Assembly (NCBI RefSeq): GCF_003002895.1 | Contig: NZ_PVTI01000013.1 | Span: 1 to 64,000 of the forward strand | DNA: 64,000 bases | Reading direction: 5' to 3' | From: Knoellia remsis | GTDB lineage: Bacteria > Actinomycetota > Actinomycetes > Actinomycetales > Dermatophilaceae | Part shown: piece after piece, positions 45,314 to 54,706 of the stretch | How the letters are laid out: every line of letters begins with the position of its first letter | Position numbering within the stretch: the stretch's first letter is position 1 | Position numbers and translations under genes: made by a program | The notes under the pieces: model-generated | Database searches by the model: none | Told to the model about the DNA's origin: nothing | Seen by the model: only the letters and a program-made list of their open reading frames with translations

Positions 45314-46251
45314 CCACCCCTCCCGTCGCGACCGTCACCCCGCACCCGATGCTCAGCCTCGCCCCCGAGGTGCGCGAAGCGCTCGCCGACGGCCGTCCCG
45401 TCGTCGCCCTCGAGTCGACGATCATCAGCCACGGAATGCCCTACCCGGCGAACGTCGGCATGGCCCGCGAGGTCGAACAGATCGTCCGCGACGGCGGCGC
45501 CGTGCCCGCGACGATCGCCATCCTCAACGGCCGCCCCACCGTCGGGCTCTCCGATGACGAGCTCGAGCTGTTCGGCGCCGACCAGGGCATCCGCAAGGTG
45601 AGCGTCCGCGACATCGCCCACGTCGTGGCGACCGGCGTCAACGGTGCGACCACGGTGGCGAGCACGATGCGCATCGCCGCGCTGGCCGGCATACGGATCT
45701 TCGTCACCGGCGGCCTCGGGGGAGTGCACCAGGGCGGCGAGAACACGATGGACGTCTCCGCGGACCTCACCGAGCTGTCGCGCACACCCGTCGCCGTCAT
45801 CAGCGCCGGCGTGAAGTCGATCCTCGACATCGCCCGCACCCTCGAGATGCTCGAGACGCTCGAGGTTCCGGTCGTCGGCTACGGCACCGACGACTTCCCG
45901 TCGTTCTTCTCGCGTTCGTCCGGCGTGGCCGTGCCGATGCGGGTCGACACCCCCGAGGAGGCGGCGCGGCTCGTCAAGGCCCAGCTCGACCTCGGCCTCG
46001 GCACCGGCATCTCCATCGCCAACCCCGTGCCGGTCGAGGACGAGATGGCGCGCGAGGACATCGACGGCGTCATAGCGCAGGCACTCGCCGACGCGGACCG
46101 GCTCGGCGTCACGGGCAAGGACATCACGCCCTATCTGTTGGGCCGGATCGTCGAGCTGTCCGACGGCCGCTCGCTCGAGACGAACCTCGCGCTCGTCCGC
46201 AACAACGCCCGCGTCGGCACCGCCATCGCCGTCGCCCACGCCGCCCTCTGA
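45310..46251 (+). CDS. psuG: Pseudouridine-5'-phosphate glycosidase
   Basis: A 313-residue enzyme splitting pseudouridine 5'-phosphate to uracil and ribose 5-phosphate. Hallmarks: ALESTIISHGMPYPANV at the N terminus with the catalytic Glu, ATIAILNGRPTVGL, the Lys-bearing ISAGVKSILDIARTLEMLET, and VVGYGTDDFPSFF with the Mn-site Asp. It overlaps psuK (ATGA), forming a two-gene pseudouridine salvage operon. Confidence 0.95.
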   Translation: MTTPPVATVTPHPMLSLAPEVREALADGRPVVALESTIISHGMPYPANVGMAREVEQIVRDGGAVPATIAILNGRPTVGLSDDELELFGADQGIRKVSVRDIAHVVATGVNGATTVASTMRIAALAGIRIFVTGGLGGVHQGGENTMDVSADLTELSRTPVAVISAGVKSILDIARTLEMLETLEVPVVGYGTDDFPSFFSRSSGVAVPMRVDTPEEAARLVKAQLDLGLGTGISIANPVPVEDEMAREDIDGVIAQALADADRLGVTGKDITPYLLGRIVELSDGRSLETNLALVRNNARVGTAIAVAHAAL

Positions 46252-46297
46252 CGCGCCCGCTTCTCGCGGGGGCCTGTCGACGGGCTCTGCACAAGGC

Positions 46298-46369
46298 GGT
46301 TCGCGAACCATCGCCTTGCTCGGCAGCCGGATCGATCCGGTTTGCGAGTATGCCCGTGGTTCGCGAACC
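46298..46369. repeat. 72-bp triple-palindrome element, copy D
   Basis: GGTTCGCGAACC (46298-46309), 17 bp, CCGGATCGATCCGG (46327-46340), 17 bp, GGTTCGCGAACC (46358-46369), all perfect. Outside it, GCACAAG (46289-46295) and CTTGTGC (46371-46377) form an outer inverted repeat. The right spacer includes GTATGCC. It lies between psuG and the AbiEi-like gene and pairs with copy E on the gene's other side. Confidence 0.93.
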
Positions 46370-46421
46370 TCTTGTGCTCGTATGCCGGCCAGCCGCCGAT
46401 CCGGGGCACGTCGCCTGCCGC

Positions 46422-46430
46422 TGTGGATAA
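46422..46430. promoter_or_regulatory. Single perfect DnaA-box sequence
   Basis: TGTGGATAA is the exact complement of the consensus DnaA box TTATCCACA. It is 40 bp upstream of the AbiEi-like gene. A lone 9-mer may be accidental or a titration or regulatory site; no origin-like cluster is present. Confidence 0.35.
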
Positions 46431-46469
46431 CCCGGCGTCGTCGGCGGCGATTTCGGGCACGCTGCCGCC

Positions 46470-47450
46470 ATGACGAACCACAGCCCGGCGGCGAACCACA
46501 GCCCGGCGGCGAGCTCTCGCCCAGCCACGGCGATGCTCGCGCCGTCGTTGGCCCGACTGGCCCGTGAGAACGACGGGCTGGTGGTGCGCGCCCACCTGGC
46601 CGCGAGGCACATCTCACCGGCCGTGGCGCGCGCGGCCGTCCGGGCGAAGCAGCTGCACCGCATCCGGCCCGGCGTGCTCGTCACGACGGGCCGCTGGGCA
46701 GCGGCGAACGGCCACGAGCGCTATGTCCTCACGGTGAAGGGCCTCCTGCTCGCCCACCCCGAATGGGTCGCCTCGCACCACGCCGCACTCGCTCTGCACG
46801 GCCTGCCGCTCCACGACGTCGACACCGACCTCGTCGATGTCGTGGCGCCCATGAAGGCGAGCAAGATCCGGTCGGGGCTTCACGTTCACGTCGCCACGGC
46901 GGAGCAGCTGGAACACGCCGGTGCCGCCGATGGCCCTCGCGTCGTCCCCGTCGCGGACGCCTGCGTGCTGACGGCGGCGGCGAGTGGTTTCGAAGCCGGA
47001 GTCGTCGCCATGGACGCGGCGCTGAAGCGCAGGCTCGTGACCCGCGAGGCCCTGAGGGCGGCGCTCGCCCTGCCCGGGGTGCGGTACGGCATCGGCAGCG
47101 CCCGGGCCGCCATCGAAGCTGCCGACCCCAGTGCCGAGTCACCCGGGGAGACGCTGACGAGGCTGATCCTTCAGCGCAGTGGCGCGATGGTGCGTTCCCA
47201 GGTCTGGATCGAGGACGGCGAAGGGACGATCGGCCGGGTCGACTTCCTCGTCGGCGATCGCGTCGTCGACGAGTTCGACGGTGCGGTGAAGTACGAGGGG
47301 GCCGAGGGCAAGCTCGAGCTCATGCGCGAGAAGAAGCGTGAGGAGCGGCTGCGCGACGCCGGCTACCGCGTCATCCGGGTGACCTGGGCGGACCTGCGGC
47401 ACCCCGAGCGGCTCCTGGCCCGCGTCGGCCGCGAGCTGGCCGCCGCGTGA
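46470..47450 (+). CDS. AbiEi-antitoxin-like N terminus with DUF559 nuclease-like C terminus
   Basis: A 326-residue protein. Residues about 25-110 look like an AbiEi antitoxin N-terminal winged helix plus linker (LARENDGLVVRAHLAARHI, HRIRPGVLVTTGRW). The last 100 residues resemble the DUF559/Vsr-type endonuclease fold: VDFLVGDRVVDEFDGAVKY, then EKKREERLRDAGYRVIRVTWADL. Such fusions are common singly in actinobacteria and no AbiEii toxin is adjacent. The start has an 18-bp tandem repeat (46475-46510) encoding NHSPAA twice. Element copies D and E bracket it. Target is unknown. Confidence 0.75.
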   Translation: MTNHSPAANHSPAASSRPATAMLAPSLARLARENDGLVVRAHLAARHISPAVARAAVRAKQLHRIRPGVLVTTGRWAAANGHERYVLTVKGLLLAHPEWVASHHAALALHGLPLHDVDTDLVDVVAPMKASKIRSGLHVHVATAEQLEHAGAADGPRVVPVADACVLTAAASGFEAGVVAMDAALKRRLVTREALRAALALPGVRYGIGSARAAIEAADPSAESPGETLTRLILQRSGAMVRSQVWIEDGEGTIGRVDFLVGDRVVDEFDGAVKYEGAEGKLELMREKKREERLRDAGYRVIRVTWADLRHPERLLARVGRELAAA

Positions 47451-47524
47451 GGTGAGGGGCGCCGAAGGTGGGCGCACCATGGAACGCGCGCGGACGGCAT
47501 ACCCACGGACGGCATACCCACAGC

Positions 47525-47596
47525 GGTTCGCCAACCACCCCGTTGCTCGCAGACCGGATCGATCCGGTCTGGGAGTGAGCCGGCGGTTCGCGAACC
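47525..47596. repeat. 72-bp triple-palindrome element, copy E
   Basis: GGTTCGCCAACC (47525-47536, one base off perfect), 17 bp, CCGGATCGATCCGG (47554-47567), 17 bp, GGTTCGCGAACC (47585-47596). Outer CACAG (47519-47523) and CTGTG (47600-47604) extend the symmetry. Two GGACGGCATACCCAC repeats lie directly upstream (47491-47521). Spacer sequence is closest to copy D. It lies between the AbiEi-like gene and eno. Confidence 0.92.
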
Positions 47597-47621
47597 GTTC
47601 TGTGCAAGCGCTGGAGGGGAC

Positions 47622-49072
<1,451 letters not shown>

Positions 49073-49077
49073 GCGGT

Positions 49078-49656
49078 ATGGCGCGCGGGACGAGTCGCGG
49101 ACCGGGGTCGTCGCCACGACGCCCTGCGTCGTCGCGTCCGGCCCCGCGCGCCCGGACGCGCCGCCAGGAGAGCTCGACCGCGTCGAGCTCGGCGACCGCG
49201 TCGAGCTCGGCGGGCACGGCCTCCCGGTCGGTTTCCGCGAACGGTTGGCGCGAGCGTCTCGCGGCGGCGAAGTCCAACCGTCGCACCGTGCGCCGCGTTG
49301 CGCTCGGCGGCGTCCTGCTCTTCCTCGTCGTGCTCGTGGCGCCGACACTGAACGCCTACCTCAAACAGCGCTCCGACATCGGGGCCCTGCGCGAGAAGGT
49401 CGCTCAGCAGGAGTCCACGGTCAAGGAGCTCCAGAAGGAGCAGGCCCGCTGGGAGGACCCGGCCTATGTCGAGCAGCAGGCGCGCACGCGGCTGAAGTTC
49501 GTCAAGGTCGGCGAGAAGTCCTACACCGTCCTCGAGCCCAAGGCGTCCGAGCGCTCCGACGCCGTCGCCCGGGCCGGCGACCCCGACCAGCCGTGGTACG
49601 ACACGATCTGGTCCTCGATGCAGGCGGCCGACGTGCCCGCCAACCAGCGCCGGTGA
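49078..49656 (+). CDS. Septum formation initiator (DivIC/FtsB-like)
   Basis: A 192-residue bitopic protein: Ser/Arg/Ala-rich cytosolic N terminus (about 75 residues), one membrane helix (LGGVLLFLVVLVAPTLNAYL), then a coiled coil (ALREKVAQQESTVKELQKEQARW) and the short family box DPAYVEQQARTRLKFVKVGE. FtsB/DivIC proteins link FtsQ/DivIB and FtsL in the divisome. It follows eno by five bases and overlaps the DUF501 gene. Confidence 0.9.
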   Translation: MARGTSRGPGSSPRRPASSRPAPRARTRRQESSTASSSATASSSAGTASRSVSANGWRERLAAAKSNRRTVRRVALGGVLLFLVVLVAPTLNAYLKQRSDIGALREKVAQQESTVKELQKEQARWEDPAYVEQQARTRLKFVKVGEKSYTVLEPKASERSDAVARAGDPDQPWYDTIWSSMQAADVPANQRR

Positions 49657-50231
49657 CCGACAACGTCCGCCCGCCCGTGACACCCGAGGACGTCGCGCAG
49701 GAGGACCTCGACGCCGTCGAGCGTCAGCTCGGGCGCGTGCCCCGAGGCGTCGTCGAGGTCGCGCACCGCTGCCCGTGCGGCGAGCCCGACGTCCTGCGCA
49801 CCCTGCCGCGCCTGCCCGACGGCACGCCGTTCCCCACGTCGTTCTACGCGACCTGCCCCCGCCTCACCGGTGCCATCAGCACCCTCGAGTCCGAGGGCGT
49901 CATGCGCGAGATGACCGATCGCCTGCAGCAGGACGCCGACCTCGCCGAGCGCTACGCCGCGGCGCACGACGACTACCTCGCCCGCCGCGCCGAGCTCGGC
50001 AAGGTCGAGGAGATCGACGGCATCAGCGCCGGCGGCATGCCGAACCGCGTCAAGTGCCTCCACGTCCTCGTCGCCCACTCGCTCGCCGTCGGGCCCGGGG
50101 TCAACCCGCTCGGTGACGAGGCGCTCGCGATGCTGCCGGACTGGTGGACCGTGCACCCGTGCACCGAGCTCATGGATCCTGCGAAATCCCCTGCCGGACA
50201 GTCGGATCCAGCCGAGGAGCAGCGCTCGTGA
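49653..50231 (+). CDS. DUF501 protein
   Basis: A 192-residue protein with the conserved start VERQLGRVPRGVVEVAHRCPCG, the block FPTSFYATCPRLTGAISTLESEG and the end RVKCLHVLVAHSLAVGPGVNPLGDEAL. Cys and His positions suggest a metal site. Function unknown. The GTG overlaps the DivIC stop (GTGA), and its own stop overlaps ppx in the same way, so the three genes are translationally coupled. Confidence 0.92.
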   Translation: MTDNVRPPVTPEDVAQEDLDAVERQLGRVPRGVVEVAHRCPCGEPDVLRTLPRLPDGTPFPTSFYATCPRLTGAISTLESEGVMREMTDRLQQDADLAERYAAAHDDYLARRAELGKVEEIDGISAGGMPNRVKCLHVLVAHSLAVGPGVNPLGDEALAMLPDWWTVHPCTELMDPAKSPAGQSDPAEEQRS

Positions 50232-51175
50232 CCCGTGTCGGCGCCATCGACTGCGGCACGAACTCGATCCGCCTCCTCGTCGCCGACATCGACGAGGACG
50301 GCCGGCTCACCGACGTCCTGCGCCGCACCGAGATCGTCCGCCTCGGGTACGGCGTCGATCGCACCGGGGTCATCGACCCCGGCGCCATGCAGCGCACCCT
50401 CACCCAAGCGAGCGCGTATGCCGTCCAGTGCCGTGAGCTGGGTGCGTCACGGGTGCGTTTCGTCGCCACGTCCGCGTCGCGCGACGCCCGCAACGCCGGG
50501 GAGTTCGTGTCCGGTGTCGAGGCGGCGTTCGCGGCGGCCGGGTTCGAGGTCTCGCCCGAGGTCGTCTCGGGTGACGTCGAGGCGCAGCTGTCCTTCTCGG
50601 GTGCGAACGGCGACCTCGTCGCAGCCGGCATCCCCGGGCCCTACCTCGTCGTCGACCTCGGCGGCGGGTCGACCGAGCTCGTCCGGGGGACCACCCACGT
50701 CGAGAGCTCGCGCTCCGTCGACGTCGGCTGCGTCCGGATGACCGAGCGCCACCTCGAGGGCGACCCGCCCAGCGACGCCGAGATCGCGGCCGCGACCGCC
50801 GATGTCGCCGCGGCGCTCGACAGCGCCGAGGAGGTGGTCGACCTGTCGGGCATCGCCACCGTCGTCGGACTCGCCGGCAGCATCACGACGAACACCGCTC
50901 TCGCACTGGGCCTTTCGTCCTACGAGCCGGAGCGGATCCACCTCGCCCGGCTCACCCCACAGCAGCACCGCGACGCCGCGCAGGAGCTGTTGCGGGCCAC
51001 GCGAGGCGAGCGGGCGGCATACGGGTTCATGCATCCCGGACGCGTCGACGTCATCGGCGCGGGCGCGCTCGTCTGGCACGAGGTGCTCGGCCGCGTGATC
51101 GAGCGGTCGCCGGACGCGCAGGTGGTCACGTCGGAGCACGACATCCTCGACGGGATCGCGCTCAGCATCGCGTGA
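50228..51175 (+). CDS. ppx: Exopolyphosphatase / pppGpp phosphohydrolase family
   Basis: A 315-residue Ppx/GppA protein of the ASKHA fold: GAIDCGTNSIRLLVADI (phosphate 1), VATSASRDARN, VVDLGGGSTELV (phosphate 2). It is the short form without the C-terminal HD-like domain, as in M. tuberculosis Rv1026. GTG 50228 overlaps the DUF501 stop. It hydrolyses polyphosphate or related chains; the exact substrate cannot be told from sequence. Confidence 0.92.
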   Translation: MTRVGAIDCGTNSIRLLVADIDEDGRLTDVLRRTEIVRLGYGVDRTGVIDPGAMQRTLTQASAYAVQCRELGASRVRFVATSASRDARNAGEFVSGVEAAFAAAGFEVSPEVVSGDVEAQLSFSGANGDLVAAGIPGPYLVVDLGGGSTELVRGTTHVESSRSVDVGCVRMTERHLEGDPPSDAEIAAATADVAAALDSAEEVVDLSGIATVVGLAGSITTNTALALGLSSYEPERIHLARLTPQQHRDAAQELLRATRGERAAYGFMHPGRVDVIGAGALVWHEVLGRVIERSPDAQVVTSEHDILDGIALSIA

Positions 51176-51221
51176 CCTCCGGCGAGTGACCCACGGCGTG
51201 TGACCCCGCGCCACGTGGGGC

Positions 51222-51920
51222 TCAGCGCGGGGTGAGGTCCACCTGCGGCACGTCACCCTCGGTGTAGGAGCGGAAGCCGTTCCACAGCACCGCCATGACG
51301 ATCTCCACCGCGGTGTCGAGGTCGATGTCGGGGTTGCGCAGCCGCCAGCTGGCGACGCGCTCGTTCGTGGCGATCATGATCTCGGCCATCGCCTCGCGGA
51401 TCATCATCGGGTAGCCGGCGACCTGGGGGATGTCGCCGAACCGCTCGGCGATCTCGCGCGCCTGCTCCTGGCGCAGGTTCTCGATGTCCGCACCGGCAAC
51501 GGCGGCCACCGCGGCCTCCTGCATGTAGACGCGGAAGCTGCCCCGGCGTCGCTCGAAGAACTCCATGAACGCCCGCACGCCGGCGCGGAAGTACTCCTCG
51601 ATGGGAGCCGAGGACGGCACGGCGTCCAGCGCCTCCGAGGTCGAGTCCAGCAGCTCCTCACGGGCGCGTGCGACGACGGCGACGAGCAGCTGGTCCTTGG
51701 ACCGGAAGTGGTCGTAGATGACGGGCTTGGTGATCCCCGCCTCCGAGGCGATGAGCTCCATCGTCGTCGCCTGGTAGCTGTTGTCGGCGAAGACCCGCTC
51801 CGCGACGTCGAGGAGCTGACGCTCGCGTTCCTCGCGCTTCATCCGGGGCGCACGCGGCGTCCCCTTCTTGGGCCCGCGGCGGCGCGGGGTCGTGGTGGGC
51901 ACTTCGTCCGTGGTGCTCAT
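51222..51920 (-). CDS. TetR family transcriptional regulator
   Basis: A 232-residue regulator. A Pro/Arg/Lys-rich N-terminal arm (PTTTPRRRGPKKGTPRAPR) precedes the HTH (RQLLDVAERVFADNSYQATT, then ELIASEAGITKPVIYDHF). The arm could add DNA contacts in the minor groove. ATG 51920 was chosen over longer readings that extend into the intergenic region. It is divergent from PadR; target unknown. Confidence 0.87.
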   Translation of the reverse strand: MSTTDEVPTTTPRRRGPKKGTPRAPRMKREERERQLLDVAERVFADNSYQATTMELIASEAGITKPVIYDHFRSKDQLLVAVVARAREELLDSTSEALDAVPSSAPIEEYFRAGVRAFMEFFERRRGSFRVYMQEAAVAAVAGADIENLRQEQAREIAERFGDIPQVAGYPMMIREAMAEIMIATNERVASWRLRNPDIDLDTAVEIVMAVLWNGFRSYTEGDVPQVDLTPR

Positions 51921-52025
51921 GCGCGCGTCGTCTGTCCTTCGTTGGTCAGGGAATTTCCAGAGCCTATCGGTGTCCTTGCCCGTTTGTGAGCGTTCCACTC
52001 GTGCCGACACGCCGGTCATGTTCTG

Positions 52026-52041
52026 TCCGCAGTAATGCGGA
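52026..52041. promoter_or_regulatory. Palindrome upstream of the PadR gene
   Basis: TCCGCAGTAATGCGGA: perfect 6-bp arms around GTAA, 60 bp before the PadR start and followed by a -10-like TAGTAG at 52047-52052. It is a candidate PadR or TetR operator in the 180-bp divergent gap. Confidence 0.45.
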
Positions 52042-52101
52042 ATGCGTAGTAGTGTGCATCGTGCGTCACATTCCGGTGGCGCGAGGAACCAGGAGGTGTC
52101 C

Positions 52102-52434
52102 GTGGACGCGACCCAGCTCGTCAAGGGGGTCCTCGACCTCGCCGTGCTCTCCGTCGTCGCCCGCGAGGACGGCTACGGGTACGACGTGGTCCGCCGGTTG
52201 CGGGCGGCCGGGCTCGAGGACGTCGGTGACGCCTCGGTTTACGGCACCCTGCGACGGCTCTACAGCGCGGGAGCGCTCACGTCCTACGTCGTGCCGAGCG
52301 ACGAGGGGCCGCACCGGAAGTACTACGGCATCAACGCCCAGGGTCGCGAGGCCTTGGCCAGCCAGGGCAAGACGTGGGCCGCCTTCGCGCAGACGATGGC
52401 CGGCCTGCTCGACGAGGCAGGGGTGAAGGCATGA
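52102..52434 (+). CDS. PadR family transcriptional regulator
   Basis: A 110-residue single-domain PadR regulator: LVKGVLDLAVLSVVAREDGYGYDVVRRL, DASVYGTLRRLYSAGALTS, PHRKYYGINAQGREAL (winged helix). Its start GTG 52102 follows a perfect AGGAGG. The stop overlaps the next ATG. PadR genes are often coupled to a gene for a DUF1700-type membrane protein, as here. Confidence 0.92.
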   Translation: MDATQLVKGVLDLAVLSVVAREDGYGYDVVRRLRAAGLEDVGDASVYGTLRRLYSAGALTSYVVPSDEGPHRKYYGINAQGREALASQGKTWAAFAQTMAGLLDEAGVKA

Positions 52435-53510
52435 ACGACACGGTCAAGGCCACGGGCGCGGAGGTCCGGGACTACGTCGCGCAGGTTCGCGCGGCCCTCG
52501 CCGACCTGCCGCCGGAGGATGTCGAGGAGTTCACGACCGGGATGGAGGCCGACCTCGCGGAGCGGCTCGCCGAGCCGGGGGAGGGCACCCTGCGGGACCG
52601 CCTGGGTGATCCGGAGACGTATGCCGCGGAGCTGCGTTCCGCGGCCGGCCTGCCTCCGCGCGTGGTGGAGGACCTCCCGAAACCGCCTGCGGCAGAACGG
52701 CTTTCGGAGTGGTGGGCGGGCCGACGCGACCACGTGCTGGGCGTCGCTCCGTGGCTGAGCGACCTGCGCCCGATCTGGTGGGCAGTGCGCGGCTTCGCCT
52801 TCGCCGTCATCCCGGCGCTGGTCGTCGGACGGTCCATCGTTGCGTTTGGAGTGCTCTTCGCCGCGATCTCCGTGGCGCTGGGGATCATGGCCCGGCGGGG
52901 TGCGCTCACGGGTGACTGGGTCGGCCCGGTGCGGGTCATCGGCAACCTCATCGCGATCATCCTGATTCCGTTTGCCCTCGTCGCCTTCTCCGACCGCGAC
53001 TCGTACGTCGAGACGGTCTACGAGGGATCGTCGCCGACGACACCGGGGCTCGTGCTCGACGGTCAGCCGGTGACGAATGTCTACGGCTACGACGAGACCG
53101 GGCGGCGCCTCGACGGCATACGGCTCTTCGACCAGCTCGGCAGACCGCTCGTCGTGAGCCCCGAGTTCGTCGAGGTGTCGAGCGGGCCCGAGGAGCTCGA
53201 CCCGCTGCGCGACCCGACGACCGGCGAGCTGCGGGTGCCCAGGGACGTGTTCCCGCTGCGCTGGGGCACCCGGACCGGGTGGGAGACCGTCGAGGGCTAC
53301 GGCTGGCGCCCGCCCATGGCGATCCAGCCACTGCCCGGGCCGGTACCGGAGGTGAATGAGTCCCCGGGACCGTCCGCGTCACCGTCGGCCTCGCCCACGG
53401 TCACTCCCACCCCCACGAGCTCGCCGTCGGCCACACCGACGGCGACCCCGAGCGCGCCGGGTTCAGGGGCCTCGGCGCCTCCCACCCCGACGACGAGCCC
53501 GTCGAGGTGA
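52431..53510 (+). CDS. DUF1700/HAAS domain membrane protein
   Basis: A 359-residue protein. The N-terminal helical HAAS domain (VRDYVAQVRAALADLPPEDV, EFTTGMEADLAERL, LGDPETYAAELR; residues about 12-70) is typical of partners of PadR regulators. About four membrane helices follow (115-185), then an extracytoplasmic domain and a Pro/Ser/Thr-rich tail of about 60 residues. The ATG overlaps the PadR stop. Function unknown, perhaps envelope-stress sensing. Confidence 0.83.
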   Translation: MNDTVKATGAEVRDYVAQVRAALADLPPEDVEEFTTGMEADLAERLAEPGEGTLRDRLGDPETYAAELRSAAGLPPRVVEDLPKPPAAERLSEWWAGRRDHVLGVAPWLSDLRPIWWAVRGFAFAVIPALVVGRSIVAFGVLFAAISVALGIMARRGALTGDWVGPVRVIGNLIAIILIPFALVAFSDRDSYVETVYEGSSPTTPGLVLDGQPVTNVYGYDETGRRLDGIRLFDQLGRPLVVSPEFVEVSSGPEELDPLRDPTTGELRVPRDVFPLRWGTRTGWETVEGYGWRPPMAIQPLPGPVPEVNESPGPSASPSASPTVTPTPTSSPSATPTATPSAPGSGASAPPTPTTSPSR

Positions 53511-53517
53511 GGGAGCG

Positions 53518-53566
53518 GAACCTTGGGTGAGGTGCGACGACGGAAGCCGCACCTCACCCAAGGTTC
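53518..53566 (+). terminator. Long hairpin between DUF1700 gene and tRNA
   Basis: Perfect 18-bp arms (53518-53535 and 53549-53566), extended by one G-C pair to 19 bp, with an 11-base loop. It starts eight bases after the stop of the upstream gene. No T-run. Acts probably as a terminator insulating the tRNA. Confidence 0.75.
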
Positions 53567-53609
53567 TCGCATGGGGCGGGAAAGGTGAGGCGGACGGCAT
53601 ACTGAACGC

Positions 53610-53684
53610 GCCCCCGTGGCCCAACTGGCAGAGGCAGGCGACTTAAAATCGCTCCCGGTGCGGGTTCGACTCCCGTCGGGGGCA
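53610..53684 (+). tRNA. tRNA with UAA anticodon, short variable loop (Leu?)
   Basis: Acceptor GCCCCCG/CGGGGGC, D stem GCC/GGC, anticodon stem GGCGA/TCGCT around CTTAAAA (anticodon TAA, 53643-53645 or close), variable region CCCGGT, T arm GCGGG-TTCGACT-CCCGT, discriminator A. UAA reads UUA Leu codons, but bacterial tRNA-Leu normally has a long variable arm; this one has six bases. CCA is not fully encoded. A GGCATAC heptamer lies 16 bp upstream. Confidence 0.75.
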
Positions 53685-53827
53685 CCGTGTGGGGTGCCAC
53701 GCTCGCGATCGTTGTCCACAGGTGACCGTGCTCGGCGAGGATTCGGGAACGTTCCGAGGCACTTTCACGGTTGAATGGGGTGACGACGTGGCGGAACGCC
53801 GCCGCGCCAGACACCACGGAGGACACG

Positions 53828-54706
53828 ATGGCCAGCAACCCGGCCTTCAACCGACTCGAGCAGGACGCCCAGTCCGGCTACGCCGCGTTCCAGGAGCCCG
53901 GTCGCCAGGGCGGTGCGAACCCGAACAACCCGATGAACGTCTCCTACGCCCAGCAGGGGATGGCCGACCAGTGGGGCAGCCAGCAGCAGCTCCAGGACAT
54001 GTACAACCAGCCGTCCGCCGGCCCGGTGCAGACCGGTCGGGTGACGATGGACGACGTCATCATGAAGACCCTCGGGCTCTTCGCGCTCGTCCTCGGCTTC
54101 GGCGCGGTGGGGTGGATCGTCGCGATGCGGAGCCCGGAGCTCGGCTTCATGCTGTGGATGGGCGGCATGATCGGCACGCTCGTGCTCGGTCTCGTGATCG
54201 CCTTCAAGAAGACGCTGAGCGTGCCGCTCATCGTGGGGTATGCCGTCCTCGAGGGCCTCTTCGTCGGTGCGGTCTCGCAGGTGTTCGAGGAGCGGTGGCC
54301 CGGTGTGGTCGCGACCGCGGCCGTCGCCACGGCGGCGACCTTCATCGGCATGTTCTTGGCGTACAAGAGCGGTCTGATCAAGGTCACCGACAAGTTCCGT
54401 CGCATCGTGACGATGATGATCTTCGGCTACGCGATCTTCGCGGTGGTGAACTTCCTCTACGCCATGTTCTTCCCCGGTGCGCCGCAGTTCGGCTTCGGCG
54501 GCGACGGCCCGTTGGGCATCGCCATCTCGGTCTTCGCCGTCGGCCTCGCGTCGGTGTCGCTCGCGCTCGACTTCGACATGATCGACCGGGCCATCGCGAC
54601 CGGCGCGCCGCAGAAGTACAGCTGGCTGCTCGCGCACGGCCTCATCGTCACCGTCGTGTGGCTCTACATCGAGTTCCTGCGGCTCTTCGCGCGCATGCGC
54701 GAGTGA
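53828..54706 (+). CDS. Bax inhibitor-1 / YccA family membrane protein
   Basis: A 292-residue protein with a 70-residue Gln/Asn/Gly-rich cytosolic N terminus and seven membrane helices. TLGLFALVLGFGAVGW, YAVLEGLFVGAVSQVFE and LALDFDMIDRAIATGAPQKYSWLLAHGL are Bax1-I/YccA signatures; the last carries the conserved Asp pair. Calcium leak or stress functions are known in relatives; the role here is unknown. GGAGGACACG precedes ATG 53828. Confidence 0.88.
   Translation: MASNPAFNRLEQDAQSGYAAFQEPGRQGGANPNNPMNVSYAQQGMADQWGSQQQLQDMYNQPSAGPVQTGRVTMDDVIMKTLGLFALVLGFGAVGWIVAMRSPELGFMLWMGGMIGTLVLGLVIAFKKTLSVPLIVGYAVLEGLFVGAVSQVFEERWPGVVATAAVATAATFIGMFLAYKSGLIKVTDKFRRIVTMMIFGYAIFAVVNFLYAMFFPGAPQFGFGGDGPLGIAISVFAVGLASVSLALDFDMIDRAIATGAPQKYSWLLAHGLIVTVVWLYIEFLRLFARMRE

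Noticed and set aside
46298-46369. parS or LexA sites as explanation of the 72-bp element
   Set aside because: The palindromes do not match TGTTTCACGTGAAACA or the actinobacterial SOS box TCGAAC-N4-GTTCGA.
46422-46430. Replication origin
   Set aside because: A single DnaA box, with no cluster, AT-rich unwinding region, or dnaA/dnaN genes nearby.
46470-47450. Complete type IV toxin-antitoxin pair (AbiEi plus AbiEii)
   Set aside because: Only an AbiEi-like N terminus is present, and no nucleotidyltransferase toxin is adjacent; the C terminus looks like a DUF559 nuclease instead.
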